Source of the DNA: an uncultured Microbacterium sp.
GTDB taxonomy: Bacteria > Actinomycetota > Actinomycetes > Actinomycetales > Microbacteriaceae
Direction: 5' to 3'
Assembly: GCF_945952435.1 (NCBI RefSeq)
Contig: NZ_CAMFHZ010000016.1
Coordinates: forward strand, 22,159-86,158
Length of the DNA stretch: 64,000 nucleotides
Positions 9,012-17,984 of the stretch are shown here, one piece after another. Under the pieces are notes generated by a model. The model saw nothing but the letters and a program-made list of their open reading frames with translations. It made no database searches and had not been told where the DNA came from. Both the position numbers and the translations under genes were made by a program. Numbering within the stretch: position 1 is the first letter of the stretch; the number at the start of each line of letters is the position of its first letter.

Positions 9012-9034
9012 GTTTCACCCTAGACCGGTGAAAC
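9012..9034. promoter_or_regulatory. Palindromic operator between lrp and the MHS transporter
   Basis: GTTTCACC-N7-GGTGAAAC is a perfect 8-bp inverted repeat in the divergent intergenic region. It overlaps a TAGGGT element that could be the -10 of the lrp gene. It fits an autoregulatory site for the Lrp-type regulator, which is inference. Confidence 0.55.
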
Positions 9035-9101
9035 GTCGCCAATCTGCCGCTGAGCCCGGACAATACTCCAGTTCTGACCGCGATCCCCCGAGCTAACGGC
9101 C

Positions 9102-9130
9102 TTGCGACGGCTCGGACGCCGACCTAGCAT
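9102..9130 (+). promoter_or_regulatory. Promoter of the transporter-catabolic operon
   Basis: TTGCGA (9102-9107) and TAGCAT (9125-9130) are separated by 17 bp, a good sigma-70-type match. An AAAGGAG ribosome-binding site and the ATG at 9164 follow. Confidence 0.65.
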
Positions 9131-9163
9131 CCTTCGCATCCCTGACACCGCAAAGGAGCGGCC

Positions 9164-10486
9164 ATGACCTCCCCGCACAGCAAGGCCCGGCGCGCCGGAA
9201 TCGCCGCCTTCGTCGGCACGACGATCGAGTGGTACGACTTCTACGTCTACGCGACCGCCGCCGCCCTCGTCTTCGGTCCGCTCTTCTTCCCGAGCAAGGA
9301 CCCGCTGGCCGAGACCTCGGCGGCGTTCGCGACGTTCGCGGTCGCCTTCCTCGTGCGACCGATCGGAGGCATCCTCTTCGGGCACATCGGCGACAAGCTC
9401 GGCCGTCGCGTCTCCCTCGTCATCACGCTGCTGCTCATGGGTGCCTCGACCGTGCTGGTCGGCTGCCTCCCGACCTACGAGAGCGTCGGGATCCTCGCAC
9501 CGATCCTCCTGATCCTCCTGCGCGCCGTGCAGGGCCTCGCCGTCGGCGGCGAGTGGGGCGGGGCGGTTCTCATGAGCGTCGAGCACGCCCCGGAGAAGTC
9601 CAAGACGTTCTACGGCGGGTTCACGCAGTTGGGGAACCCCGCCGGCGCGCTGCTGGCATCCGGGATCTTCGCGATCATGTCGCGCGGAGGCGAGGGCTTC
9701 ATCCGCGACGGCGGCTGGCGCATCCCGTTCCTGCTCTCGATCGTCCTCATCGCGGTCGGGCTCTGGGTGCGCTACCGGGTCGAGGAGTCCCCGGTGTTCG
9801 AGAAGAAGATCGAGGGTCGCACGCAGTCGATGCCGCTCGCCTTCGCCCTGCGCGCCAACTGGCGTCCGATCCTGCTCGGCATCGGAATCCTCCCGGTCTC
9901 GACGGGCGGCTACTACCTCGCGACCACGTTCGCCACCGCCTACGCCACCGGCGCGCCCATCTCGATCAGCGAGCAGGTGATCCTCGACGCGATGACGATC
10001 GCCTCCTTCGTGGAGTTCGTCGTGACCCTCCCCGTCGCGTGGCTCGGCGACAAGTGGGGCCGGAAGAACGTCATGTACATCGGCCTGATCACGTCGGTGC
10101 TCACGTTCGCGCCCTTCCTGCTGATCATGCCGGGCCGCGTCGAGCCGCTCATCTTCCTCCTCGCCTCCCTCGTGCGCATCGCGATGAGCGCGACCTATGC
10201 GCCGATCGCCGCGATCCTCGCGCAGATGTTCCGCCCGCAGGCGCGATACACCTCCATCGCGCTCTCCTACGGCGTCGGGGCGGCCGTCTGGGCCGGGTTC
10301 TCTCCCTGGTTCGCGACCCAGCTCATCGCCTGGACTGGCAGCGTGTGGTCGGTGATCGCGATGTTCGTCGGGATGGCGGTGCTCGCGGGGATCTGCACCA
10401 GGCTCGCGCCGCAGCACTCCGATGAGGCGCCCGTCACCGCCTCCTTCACCGCCCGCACCGACACGACCGCGAACAGGATGCCATGA
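9164..10486 (+). CDS. MFS transporter, metabolite:H+ symporter (MHS) family
   Basis: This 440-residue protein has 12 predicted transmembrane segments. The opening motif TTIEWYDFYVYATAAALVF, the GHIGDKLGRR loop between TM2 and TM3 and the GLAVGGEWGGAVLM segment are typical of the MHS family (relatives of ShiA, ProP and KgtP), which import organic acids or amino-acid derivatives with protons. Substrate cannot be read from sequence. AAAGGAG precedes the ATG, and the stop overlaps the next start (ATGA), so transport and catabolism are probably co-translated. Confidence 0.92.
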   Translation: MTSPHSKARRAGIAAFVGTTIEWYDFYVYATAAALVFGPLFFPSKDPLAETSAAFATFAVAFLVRPIGGILFGHIGDKLGRRVSLVITLLLMGASTVLVGCLPTYESVGILAPILLILLRAVQGLAVGGEWGGAVLMSVEHAPEKSKTFYGGFTQLGNPAGALLASGIFAIMSRGGEGFIRDGGWRIPFLLSIVLIAVGLWVRYRVEESPVFEKKIEGRTQSMPLAFALRANWRPILLGIGILPVSTGGYYLATTFATAYATGAPISISEQVILDAMTIASFVEFVVTLPVAWLGDKWGRKNVMYIGLITSVLTFAPFLLIMPGRVEPLIFLLASLVRIAMSATYAPIAAILAQMFRPQARYTSIALSYGVGAAVWAGFSPWFATQLIAWTGSVWSVIAMFVGMAVLAGICTRLAPQHSDEAPVTASFTARTDTTANRMP

Positions 10487-12153
10487 GAAAGCTCGTCCCC
10501 TTCGACCAGTCCCCGCAGAGCGTGCCGCGCCTCGTGACGGCGCAGGCCATCCACCTGATCGATCCCGCCGCGACCACGGCGACCGCGCTGCTCAGCCACC
10601 GTGGTCGGATCCTCGCGACGGGGACCCCGGCCGAGTGCGAGGCCGCGGCGGCCGCCGCCGGTCTGGTGCCCGAGCGCGTGGACCTCGGCGACGCGACGAT
10701 CGTGCCCGGATTCGTCGACGCGCATGCGCATCCGCTCATGTACGGCCAGATGATGACGTGGGTCGACTGCGGCCCGGAGAAGGCGGCGAGCATCCCGGAG
10801 ATCGTCGCCCTCCTGACCGCGGCGGCGAAGGCCCTTCCGCCCGGACGGCCCGTGCGCGGCTACGGGTACGAGCACCGCAATCTCGCCGAGCGGCGCCACC
10901 CGACGCGGTTCGAGCTCGACGAGGTCGCGACCGATCGCGAGGTGTATCTCATGAACGCCTCCGGTCACGGCGGCGTGGTGAACAGCTACACGCTCGCGCG
11001 CAGCGGGATCGATCGCGACAGCCCCAACCCGCCCGGCGGGGAGTTCTTCCGCGACGCGGACGGCGAGCTCACCGGCGAGCTGTCGGATGCGGCCTGCAAC
11101 ATCCTCACCGGGATCCACGGGGTGAAGGTCGGCCATCACGGCCCGAACTTCCATCTCGCGGACGAGCCGGAGGAGCACCTGCGCCAGCTCGATGTCGCGA
11201 CCGGGCGCTTCCTCGCGGGCGGGGTGACCACGATCGGAGACGCGCAGGTCAGCCGACGCGAGTTCGACATGTACCTGCGTCTGGCGGAGGCGGGCGGGCT
11301 GTCCCTGCGGGTGTCGATGTACCTGCTGTCGCATCTGCTCGACGAGGCGCTGGAGATGGGGCTGGTCGGCCAGTTCGGCAACGCCCACCTCAGCTTCGCC
11401 GGGATCAAGTTCTACGCCGACGGCACGCTCGGCGGGTGGACCGCGTACTTCCCCGACGGGTACGTAGGCGACCCCTGCCGCACCGGGCAGCTCTACCACG
11501 AGCCGGCGGAGTACGCCGGGCTGATCCGCCGGGCGCACCTCGCCGGGCTGCAGACCGCGACGCACGCGCAGTCGCCCACGGCGATCGAGATGGTCGTCTC
11601 CGCGATCGAGGACGCGCTCGCCGAGGCGCCCGACGCGGACGCGCGGCACCGGATCGAGCACTGCGGACTGCCGACCCCCGAGCAGATCGGACGCATGGCG
11701 GCCGCCGGCATCCGGCCGGTGAACCAGCCGCAGCACTACTACAACTGGGGCGAGGGGGTCGAGGAGGCGATCGGCACCCCGGGCGAGCGGTTCAACCCGC
11801 TCGGCGAGTTCGAGCGCGCCGGCGTCCCCATCACCATCTCCTCCGACGCGCCCGTCGCAGATCCGATCCCGCTCGAGGCCATCCAGGCGGCGGTGACCAG
11901 GGTCACGCGACGCGGGCACCGGCTGGGTCCGGACGACCTGCGGATCTCCGCGCTCGCAGCCCTGCGCGCGCACACCCTCGAGGGCGCGATCTCGCTCGGA
12001 CGCGAGGACGATCTGGGCAGCCTGGAGGTCGGCAAGTTCGCGGACTTCGTCGTGCTCGACGAGGATCCCCTCGTGGCGGATCCCGAACGGATCGGCTCGA
12101 TCCGCGTCCGGGAGACCTGGATCGACGGCGAACCGCGCCACCGCGCGGCCTGA
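10483..12153 (+). CDS. Amidohydrolase family 3 protein (YtcJ-like)
   Basis: This 556-residue metal-dependent hydrolase has the amidohydrolase 3 layout: a small beta-sandwich at both ends around a TIM-barrel. The metal-binding HxH (HAHP, H81 and H83) follows VPGFVDA; a lysine-region IKFYADGTLGG, histidine motifs THAQS and RIEHCG, and the SSDAPV aspartate near the C-terminus are all present. Such enzymes cleave amide or formamide bonds, often on N-substituted substrates. In this operon it could deacylate or deformylate an imported precursor of the guanidino compound; that is inference. Confidence 0.88.
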   Translation: MRKLVPFDQSPQSVPRLVTAQAIHLIDPAATTATALLSHRGRILATGTPAECEAAAAAAGLVPERVDLGDATIVPGFVDAHAHPLMYGQMMTWVDCGPEKAASIPEIVALLTAAAKALPPGRPVRGYGYEHRNLAERRHPTRFELDEVATDREVYLMNASGHGGVVNSYTLARSGIDRDSPNPPGGEFFRDADGELTGELSDAACNILTGIHGVKVGHHGPNFHLADEPEEHLRQLDVATGRFLAGGVTTIGDAQVSRREFDMYLRLAEAGGLSLRVSMYLLSHLLDEALEMGLVGQFGNAHLSFAGIKFYADGTLGGWTAYFPDGYVGDPCRTGQLYHEPAEYAGLIRRAHLAGLQTATHAQSPTAIEMVVSAIEDALAEAPDADARHRIEHCGLPTPEQIGRMAAAGIRPVNQPQHYYNWGEGVEEAIGTPGERFNPLGEFERAGVPITISSDAPVADPIPLEAIQAAVTRVTRRGHRLGPDDLRISALAALRAHTLEGAISLGREDDLGSLEVGKFADFVVLDEDPLVADPERIGSIRVRETWIDGEPRHRAA

Positions 12154-12179
12154 GAGGAGCGAGGGATGAGGAGCCACGG

Positions 12180-13850
12180 ATGAGCAGCGACACCGACCCC
12201 TGGGCCGACACGGCCGGAAGGGCGATCCTGGAGACGATCCGCGGGTACGGCGTGGACGCCGTGTTCGGGATTCCCGGCACGCACAACCTGGAGTTCTATC
12301 GTCCCCTCGCCGACCTCGGCTTCCGGGTCGTGACCAATCGCCACGAGCAGGGATCCGGATACGGCGCGGACGGATGGGCCCAGCAGACCGGCCTCCCCGG
12401 CGTCGTGATCACCACGTCTGGCCCCGGCCTGCAGAACGCGATGAGCGCGGTCGGCACCGCGTTCTGCGAGTCCCGGCCGATGATCGTCCTCTCGCCCGGC
12501 GTCGCCCGCGGGGCGGAGTTCGCCGACGTCGGCACCCTGCACGAGACGAAGGACGCCTCGGCGATGGTCGGCGCGATCGCGGAGTGGTCGCGTCGCGTCT
12601 CCTCCGCGGGCGAGGCGGTCGCCGCCGTGCACGACGCCTTCGCCCTCTTCCGCACGGGTCGCCCTCGTCCCGTGCACATCGAGGTCCCCCTCGACGTGCT
12701 GGAGTCGCCGGCCGACGTGCCCGCGTCCGAGCGCCTGCCGCGCCCCGCACCCCCGGCCGAAGGAGGATCGGACGCGGCGATCGCGGAGGCGGTGGCACTG
12801 CTCGCCGCCGCCCGCCGCCCTCTGGTGATCGCCGGAGGGGGCGCCACGCGGGCAGGCGCGACGCTCACCGCGCTCGCCGAACGTCTCGGCGCGCCCGTCC
12901 TGACGACGCTCAACGGCAAGGGCGCGGTCGACGAGGCCCACCCGCTCTCGCTCGGCGCGAACCTCCGCCTCGGTGCGGCGCGCGCGGCGGCGGAGGAGGC
13001 CGACGTGCTGCTCGTCGTGGGCTCGAAGCTCGGGGAGGCCGAGCTGTGGGCGCCGCGAATGGAGCCTGCGGGAGCGGTCGTGCGCATCGACATCGCTCCC
13101 TCGCAGGTGGACAAGAACCTGACGCCGACGGTCGGGATCCTCGGCGACGCGCGCGCGGTGCTCGAGCGGATCCTCGACGCGCTCCCCGCGGTCGCCCCCC
13201 GCAGCCCCGAGCTGGGCGACGTGCGCACCGCGATCCTGCGAGAGATCCGCGAGACCGCGCCGGCGACGGTCGCGCTCGCCGAGGAGATCGCCGCCGCGCT
13301 CCCGGACGACGCGATCGTGGCGGGCGACTCCTCCCAGATCGTCTACCTGGCCCTTGCGAACGTGCTGCGCCGGAGCGGTCCGCACGCACTGCTCTACACG
13401 CCCACCTACGCGACGCTCGGGTACGGCCTCCCCGCCGCCATCGGTGCCCGCGTCGCCCGGCCGGATCGACCCGTGGTCGCCGTGGTCGGCGATGGCGCGC
13501 TGATGTTCGCGGTCAACGAGATCGTCACCGCCGTCGAGCAGCGGCTGGATCTCACGATCGTGTGCGTCGACAACGGCGGGTACGCGGAGATCCGCCAGAA
13601 CGAGGTGGATCGCGGCATGGTGCCGATCGGCGTCGACCTGGTCCAGCCGGATTGGCCGCTGCTCGCCCGCGCGTTCGGGGCCGAAGGGGTCCAGGTCGCT
13701 CCCGGGGCGGATCCCGGTCCGGCGATCCGCGCCGCGATCGCGTCCGGCGGCGTCCGCCTCGTCCACATCCACCAGACCACTCCGCCCTCCCCGGCGGGCG
13801 GCATCTCCGCGCAGGAGACGCCGCAGGAACGACAGAAGGACCACCCATGA
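12180..13850 (+). CDS. ThDP-dependent enzyme, acetolactate synthase-like; possible 5-guanidino-2-oxopentanoate decarboxylase
   Basis: This 556-residue enzyme has the three domains of the POX/acetolactate synthase family. The ThDP-activating glutamate lies in RHEQGSG, the middle domain contains [10 protein letters not shown], and the C-terminal cofactor motif runs [11 protein letters not shown]...VCVDN. Biosynthetic acetolactate synthase is unlikely because no small subunit or ilv gene is adjacent. Placement directly before an agmatinase-family ureohydrolase suggests decarboxylation of 2-ketoarginine (AruI-type), giving 4-guanidinobutanal; this is inferred from neighbours. Start at 12180 has GAGGAG 6 bp upstream; the open frame further upstream shadows the amidohydrolase. 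Confidence 0.85.
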   Translation: MSSDTDPWADTAGRAILETIRGYGVDAVFGIPGTHNLEFYRPLADLGFRVVTNRHEQGSGYGADGWAQQTGLPGVVITTSGPGLQNAMSAVGTAFCESRPMIVLSPGVARGAEFADVGTLHETKDASAMVGAIAEWSRRVSSAGEAVAAVHDAFALFRTGRPRPVHIEVPLDVLESPADVPASERLPRPAPPAEGGSDAAIAEAVALLAAARRPLVIAGGGATRAGATLTALAERLGAPVLTTLNGKGAVDEAHPLSLGANLRLGAARAAAEEADVLLVVGSKLGEAELWAPRMEPAGAVVRIDIAPSQVDKNLTPTVGILGDARAVLERILDALPAVAPRSPELGDVRTAILREIRETAPATVALAEEIAAALPDDAIVAGDSSQIVYLALANVLRRSGPHALLYTPTYATLGYGLPAAIGARVARPDRPVVAVVGDGALMFAVNEIVTAVEQRLDLTIVCVDNGGYAEIRQNEVDRGMVPIGVDLVQPDWPLLARAFGAEGVQVAPGADPGPAIRAAIASGGVRLVHIHQTTPPSPAGGISAQETPQERQKDHP

Positions 13851-14800
13851 GCACTCCCCTCGGACCCGTCGACGCCTCGGTGAACCCGCGCTACGCCGGC
13901 TTCGCGACGTTCGCCCGTCTCCCCCGGCTGGAGGAGGTCGAGCACGCGGACATCGCGGTGGTGGGCGCGCCGTTCGATTCGGGGGTGAGCTACCGCCCCG
14001 GCACGCGCTTCGGGCCGTCGCACGTGCGCGAGTCGTCGCGCCTGCTGCGTCCGTACAACCCGGCGCAGGATTTCGCGCCCTTCGCCCGCGCGCAGGTCGT
14101 GGACGCGGGCGACATCGCGCTGAACCCCTTCGACATCGCGGAGGCGGTGGAGGAGACCGATCGCGCGGTGAGCGCCCTCGCCGAGCGGGCGCCGCGGATC
14201 GTCACGATCGGCGGCGACCACACTCTCGCGCTCCCGCTGCTGCGCTCGGTCGCACGCCGGCACGGACCCGTGGCGGTCCTGCACTTCGACGCGCACCTCG
14301 ACACCTGGGACACCTACTTCGGTGCGCCGATCACGCACGGCACGCCGTTCCGCCGAGCGAGCGAGGAGGGGCTGATCGATCTGACCGCGAGCTGCCACGT
14401 CGGCACGCGCGGTCCGCTGTACGACAAGAAGGATCTGGAGGACGACGCGCGCCTGGGCTTCTCCATCGTGTCGAGCGAGTCGATCGAGGAGCACGGCGTC
14501 GAGGCGGCGATCGCCCGGATCCTCGACCGGATCGGCGATGCGCCGCTCTACGTGTCGATCGACATCGACGTGCTGGATCCCGCGCACGCCCCCGGGACGG
14601 GAACGCCCGAGGCAGGGGGGCTCACGAGCCGCGAACTGCTGCGGATCCTGCGCAGTCTGCGCGACACGAACATCGTCGGGGCCGACGTCGTGGAGGTGTC
14701 TCCGGCTTACGACCACGCGCAGATGACCGGGATCGCGGCGAGCCACGTGGTCTACGAACTCATCACGCTCCTGGCGATCCAGCACGACCGCACGCGCTGA
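13847..14800 (+). CDS. Agmatinase/guanidinobutyrase-family ureohydrolase
   Basis: This 317-residue ureohydrolase keeps every ligand of the binuclear Mn site: GGDHT (H125), FDAHLDTWD (D148, H150, D152) and SIDIDVLDP (D239, D241). The family hydrolyses agmatine, 4-guanidinobutyrate or related guanidino acids to urea and an amine. Overlap with the upstream decarboxylase-like gene (ATGA) suggests that the product of that enzyme, after oxidation, is its substrate, which favours guanidinobutyrase over agmatinase. No aldehyde dehydrogenase is present in the cassette, so that step would need a gene elsewhere. Confidence 0.92.
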   Translation: MSTPLGPVDASVNPRYAGFATFARLPRLEEVEHADIAVVGAPFDSGVSYRPGTRFGPSHVRESSRLLRPYNPAQDFAPFARAQVVDAGDIALNPFDIAEAVEETDRAVSALAERAPRIVTIGGDHTLALPLLRSVARRHGPVAVLHFDAHLDTWDTYFGAPITHGTPFRRASEEGLIDLTASCHVGTRGPLYDKKDLEDDARLGFSIVSSESIEEHGVEAAIARILDRIGDAPLYVSIDIDVLDPAHAPGTGTPEAGGLTSRELLRILRSLRDTNIVGADVVEVSPAYDHAQMTGIAASHVVYELITLLAIQHDRTR

Positions 14801-14812
14801 TCCGCGTCGACC

Positions 14813-14845
14813 AAGCCCACCGGCCCCCGGGATGCCGGTGGGCTT
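14813..14845 (+). terminator. Terminator of the guanidino catabolic operon
   Basis: AAGCCCACCGGC (14813-14824) pairs perfectly with GCCGGTGGGCTT (14834-14845) across a 9-nt loop, 13 bp after the ureohydrolase stop. Confidence 0.75.
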
Positions 14846-14898
14846 CGTCGTGCTGCGGCGCCGGGACGGCGGGATCGACATCCGTGCGTGCATGAAAG

Positions 14899-14929
14899 CT
14901 TGCAAGGGTGTAACATTGCAGGGTTGCAA
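14899..14929. promoter_or_regulatory. Operator/promoter region of DHA2 pump 1
   Basis: The palindrome TTGCA-GGGT-TGCAA (14916-14929) is preceded by CTTGCAAG (14899-14906). A -10-like TAACAT (14911-14916) abuts the main palindrome, so a bound repressor would cover the transcription start. A matching block, GTGTAA-N2-TTGCAGGG-N-TGCAA, stands before pump 2, so the TetR proteins of the two cassettes are the likely ligands. Confidence 0.6.
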
Positions 14930-15018
14930 AGTTTTGTGCCGGCGCCGGCATCCGCGTTGATCGACGACGTCCGCGGGGAGGCCCCCGACGCGTTCCGCCT
15001 CCTCTGGGAAGGACCTCT

Positions 15019-17121
15019 ATGGCCACCGCCACCGGCGCCGTCCGCACGGTCGAGAGACCGGCCGACGCCTCGTCGCAGCCGATCATGACCCACAAGCAGA
15101 TCATGCTGGTCATCTACGGCCTCATGTCCGGCATGTTCCTGTCCTCGCTCGCGCAGACGGTGTTCGGCACCGCCATCCGCACGATCGGCGACGACCTGCA
15201 CGGCCTCGACCAGCAGGCCTGGGTCACCACGGCGTTCCTCATCACGTCGACGATCGCCGTGCCGATCTACGGCAAGCTCAGCGACATCTTCGGGCGCCGC
15301 CCGCTGTTCATCCTCGGCATCGTCGTCTTCATCCTGGGCTCCACGCTCTCCGCGTTCTCCACGTCGATGCTCATGCTCGCCGCCTTCCGCGCGGTCCAGG
15401 GCATCGGGGCCGGTGCGCTCATGGCGCTGCCGCTCGCGATCATGGGCGACATCCTCGCGCCGCGGGAGCGGGCCAAGTACCAGGGCTACTTCTTCGCGGT
15501 CTTCGGCATCGCGACCGTGATCGGACCGCTCGTTGGCGGCCTCTTCGCCGGCGCGAAGGAGATCCTCTGGATCGACGGCTGGCGCTGGTGCTTCCTCATC
15601 AACATCCCGCTGGGACTGTTCGCCCTCTTCATGGTCATCACGTTCCTGCACCTGCCGAAGGTGCACAAGCACCACGGCCCGCGCATCGACTGGTGGGGCG
15701 CCGCGGCGGTCATCGTCGGCCTCGTCCCGCTCCTCCTCGTCGCCGAGCAGGGGCGCACCTGGGGCTGGACCTCGGCGGCCTCGATCGTCTGCTACGTCGT
15801 GGGCGTCGTCGGCATCGTCGGCTTCATCGTGATCGAAGCGCTCATGAAGGACGACGCGATCATCCCGCTCAAGCTCTTCCGCTCGAACACCTTCTCGATG
15901 GCGACGCTGATCGGCGTGCTGGTCGGGTTCGCGATGTTCGGCGCGATGATGACGATCCCGCTCTACATGCAGATCGTGAAGGGGCTGAACCCCACCGAGT
16001 CGGGGCTGTCGATGCTCCCGCTCATCATCGGGCTCATGATCGCCTCGCTCGCGTCGGGCCAGATCACCGCGCGCACCGGCAAGTACCGCATCTTCCCCGT
16101 GCTCGGCACGCTGTTCACGGCCGTCGGCTTCTTCGCGCTCACCTTCATCCGGTACGAGACCCCGCTCTGGGAGATCTTCATCGGCATGTTCGTGCTGGGG
16201 CTGGGCCTGGGTCAGCTCATGCAGCCGCTCACGCTGGCGAGCCAGAACTCGGTCGCGGCCCACGAGATGGGCGTCGCCTCGAGCGCGGCGACCTTCTTCC
16301 GTCAGATCGGCGGAACGCTGGGCACCGCGATCATGCTCTCGCTGCTGTTCTCCCTGCTGCCGACGAACATCGTCCACGCCACCGAGGACAAGGCGACGCT
16401 GACGGCGGCGCTCGACACGGCGCTGGATCCCGCTGAGGCCGGCAAGTCCGAGAACGCGGCGATCATGAAGCAGCTCTGGAACCCGATCGTTTCGCCGATC
16501 GAGAAGACCGTCCAGGACAATCTCGACAAGGGCCTCGCCGAGGGCGACGCGCAGGCCAAGGCCGCGGCGGCCCAGGCCGTGCAGGAGAAGGTCTCCGCCG
16601 GAGTGCAGCGGGCCGTGGCCGCGGGGCAGATCCCCGCGCAGGCCGCCGACGCCGTGATCGCGCAGAAGGTCGCGGAGGCCCTGCCGGCCGCCGAGGCCGG
16701 TGCGCATGCGGCCGTGCTGAAGGCGGTCGCCGAGAAGGCGCACGCGACCGTGCAGGGCGACGGCGTCTCGGTGAACTGGTCCGACAAGGCCGAACGCGAG
16801 TACTGGGTCGACACGCTCGTCCCGACGCTGCAGGACCAGCTGAAGAAGAAGGACTCGGCGGCGTCCGGTTCCTCGTCGAGCTCGATCAGCGACACATCCT
16901 TCCTCACCGGAGCGGACCCGCGTCTGTCGAAGCCGTTCATGGTCGGCTTCATCGACTCGATCGTGCTGCTCTACTGGGTCGGCTTCGGCGTGATCCTGCT
17001 GGCGTTCGTGCTGACCTGGTTCTTCAAGGTGCCGCCGCTGCGGCGCGTTTCGGCGCTGCAGGAGCAGGCCGATGCGGCAGGACGCACCGAGACAGGGACC
17101 ATCCGCACGCACACGGCGTGA
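15019..17121 (+). CDS. DHA2-family MFS efflux pump 1 with long Ala-rich insertion
   Basis: This 700-residue 14-TM transporter has the DHA2 drug:H+ antiporter motifs GKLSDIFGRRPLF (loop 2-3), the GIGAGALMALPLAI segment and AATFFRQIGGTLGTA. Family members are usually about 450-550 residues. The excess is an Ala/Lys/Glu-rich, helical-looking insertion of about 190 residues between TM13 and TM14, predicted outside the membrane. The TM1 motif reads SSLAQTVFGTAI, where DHA2 pumps (and pump 2) have LDQTIV, so the conserved TM1 aspartate is alanine here. GGGAAGGA precedes the ATG. A TetR gene follows in the same direction. Confidence 0.92.
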   Translation: MATATGAVRTVERPADASSQPIMTHKQIMLVIYGLMSGMFLSSLAQTVFGTAIRTIGDDLHGLDQQAWVTTAFLITSTIAVPIYGKLSDIFGRRPLFILGIVVFILGSTLSAFSTSMLMLAAFRAVQGIGAGALMALPLAIMGDILAPRERAKYQGYFFAVFGIATVIGPLVGGLFAGAKEILWIDGWRWCFLINIPLGLFALFMVITFLHLPKVHKHHGPRIDWWGAAAVIVGLVPLLLVAEQGRTWGWTSAASIVCYVVGVVGIVGFIVIEALMKDDAIIPLKLFRSNTFSMATLIGVLVGFAMFGAMMTIPLYMQIVKGLNPTESGLSMLPLIIGLMIASLASGQITARTGKYRIFPVLGTLFTAVGFFALTFIRYETPLWEIFIGMFVLGLGLGQLMQPLTLASQNSVAAHEMGVASSAATFFRQIGGTLGTAIMLSLLFSLLPTNIVHATEDKATLTAALDTALDPAEAGKSENAAIMKQLWNPIVSPIEKTVQDNLDKGLAEGDAQAKAAAAQAVQEKVSAGVQRAVAAGQIPAQAADAVIAQKVAEALPAAEAGAHAAVLKAVAEKAHATVQGDGVSVNWSDKAEREYWVDTLVPTLQDQLKKKDSAASGSSSSSISDTSFLTGADPRLSKPFMVGFIDSIVLLYWVGFGVILLAFVLTWFFKVPPLRRVSALQEQADAAGRTETGTIRTHTA

Positions 17122-17174
17122 GCGGAGCCGGGGCGGTCCACGCGCCGCCCCGGCTCTCCGGCGAGGAGAGTGAG

Positions 17175-17789
17175 ATGACCAGCATCGAGAACGTGCACCC
17201 CGAGACGTGCGGACGCCGGGAGCGCAAGAAGCAGCAGACTCGGCAGGCGCTGCACGAGGCCGCGCTCGAGCTGGTCGAGGCACAGGGCCTCGACCACACG
17301 ACCGTCGAGCAGATCTGCCAGGCCGTCGACGTGTCGCCGCGCACGTTCTTCAACTACTTCCCGTCGAAGGCCGCGGCCGCGCTCGATCTTCCCGACACCG
17401 CTATGCCGCCCGAGGGTGCGGAGGCGTTCCGCCGTGCGGAGGGCGATCTCGTGCCGGCCCTGTGCGAGCTCATCGGCTCCTCGATGGACGACGCCCGTCA
17501 GCGCAAGCGCATGAAGGAGCTGGTCCTGCGCCGGCCCGAGCTCATGCCCGCCTTCGCCCAGTGGATGGGCGGCATCCGCGAGCAGTACGTCTCGCTCGTG
17601 CGCGAGCGCGCGAGCGAGGAGGATGCGGTCGCCGCGGTGGCGCTCACCATGGCCGCGCTGAGCCTCATCGTGCACGACGGATCCGCCGCCGGGGAGCGCC
17701 CCGGGGCTGCGCGGCTGCTCGAAGGGGTGGAGATGCTCGTGCGTTCGCGCGCGAGCCAGCTGACACCCGCCGCCGAGTCCGCGGCCTGA
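17175..17789 (+). CDS. TetR-family repressor 1
   Basis: This 204-residue TetR protein has an N-terminal HTH (about 12-58: TRQALHEAALELVEAQGLDHTTVEQICQ region, then VSPRTFFNYFPSKAAA) and a divergent helical ligand domain. It is the likely repressor of the pump gene 53 bp upstream and closely resembles TetR 2 at 20113. I chose the ATG at 17175, with GAGGAG upstream; an alternative GTG at 17118 would overlap the pump stop. Confidence 0.88.
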   Translation: MTSIENVHPETCGRRERKKQQTRQALHEAALELVEAQGLDHTTVEQICQAVDVSPRTFFNYFPSKAAAALDLPDTAMPPEGAEAFRRAEGDLVPALCELIGSSMDDARQRKRMKELVLRRPELMPAFAQWMGGIREQYVSLVRERASEEDAVAAVALTMAALSLIVHDGSAAGERPGAARLLEGVEMLVRSRASQLTPAAESAA

Positions 17790-17861
17790 GGGCGACGCGC
17801 CGCAGGGACCGATTGCGGGACGACGTCCGCTCCCCAGCAACCTCATAGCGAAGCTGCACTG

Positions 17862-17901
17862 GCGCAAGGTTGCGCATCGTGTAAAGTTGCAGGGCTGCAA
17901 C
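17862..17901. promoter_or_regulatory. Operator/promoter region of DHA2 pump 2
   Basis: Two palindromes stand in tandem: GCGCAA-GG-TTGCGC (17862-17875) and GTTGCAG-GG-CTGCAAC (17886-17901). The -10-like TAAAGT (17882-17887) overlaps the second. The same TTGCA-N4-TGCAA core is found before pump 1. Confidence 0.62.
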
Positions 17902-17984
17902 ATTCTTGCCGCCAACGTCGGCGCCGGGGAGCCGACGGGGTGTCGACGACCGGCGTGACGTCCGGATCCACCCGAAGGGCCTTC

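Noticed and set aside
9020..10417. 465-codon minus-strand frame opposite the MHS transporter
   Set aside because: Composition (Arg, Asp, Gly, His) is that of an antisense shadow, and the plus-strand gene has clear MHS motifs and a good promoter.
12180..13850. Biosynthetic acetolactate synthase large subunit
   Set aside because: No regulatory subunit or ilv gene nearby, and the operon context is catabolic with a ureohydrolase.
13406..14929. 507-codon minus-strand frame opposite the ureohydrolase
   Set aside because: The plus strand carries all metal-binding motifs of the ureohydrolase; the minus frame has no recognisable domain.
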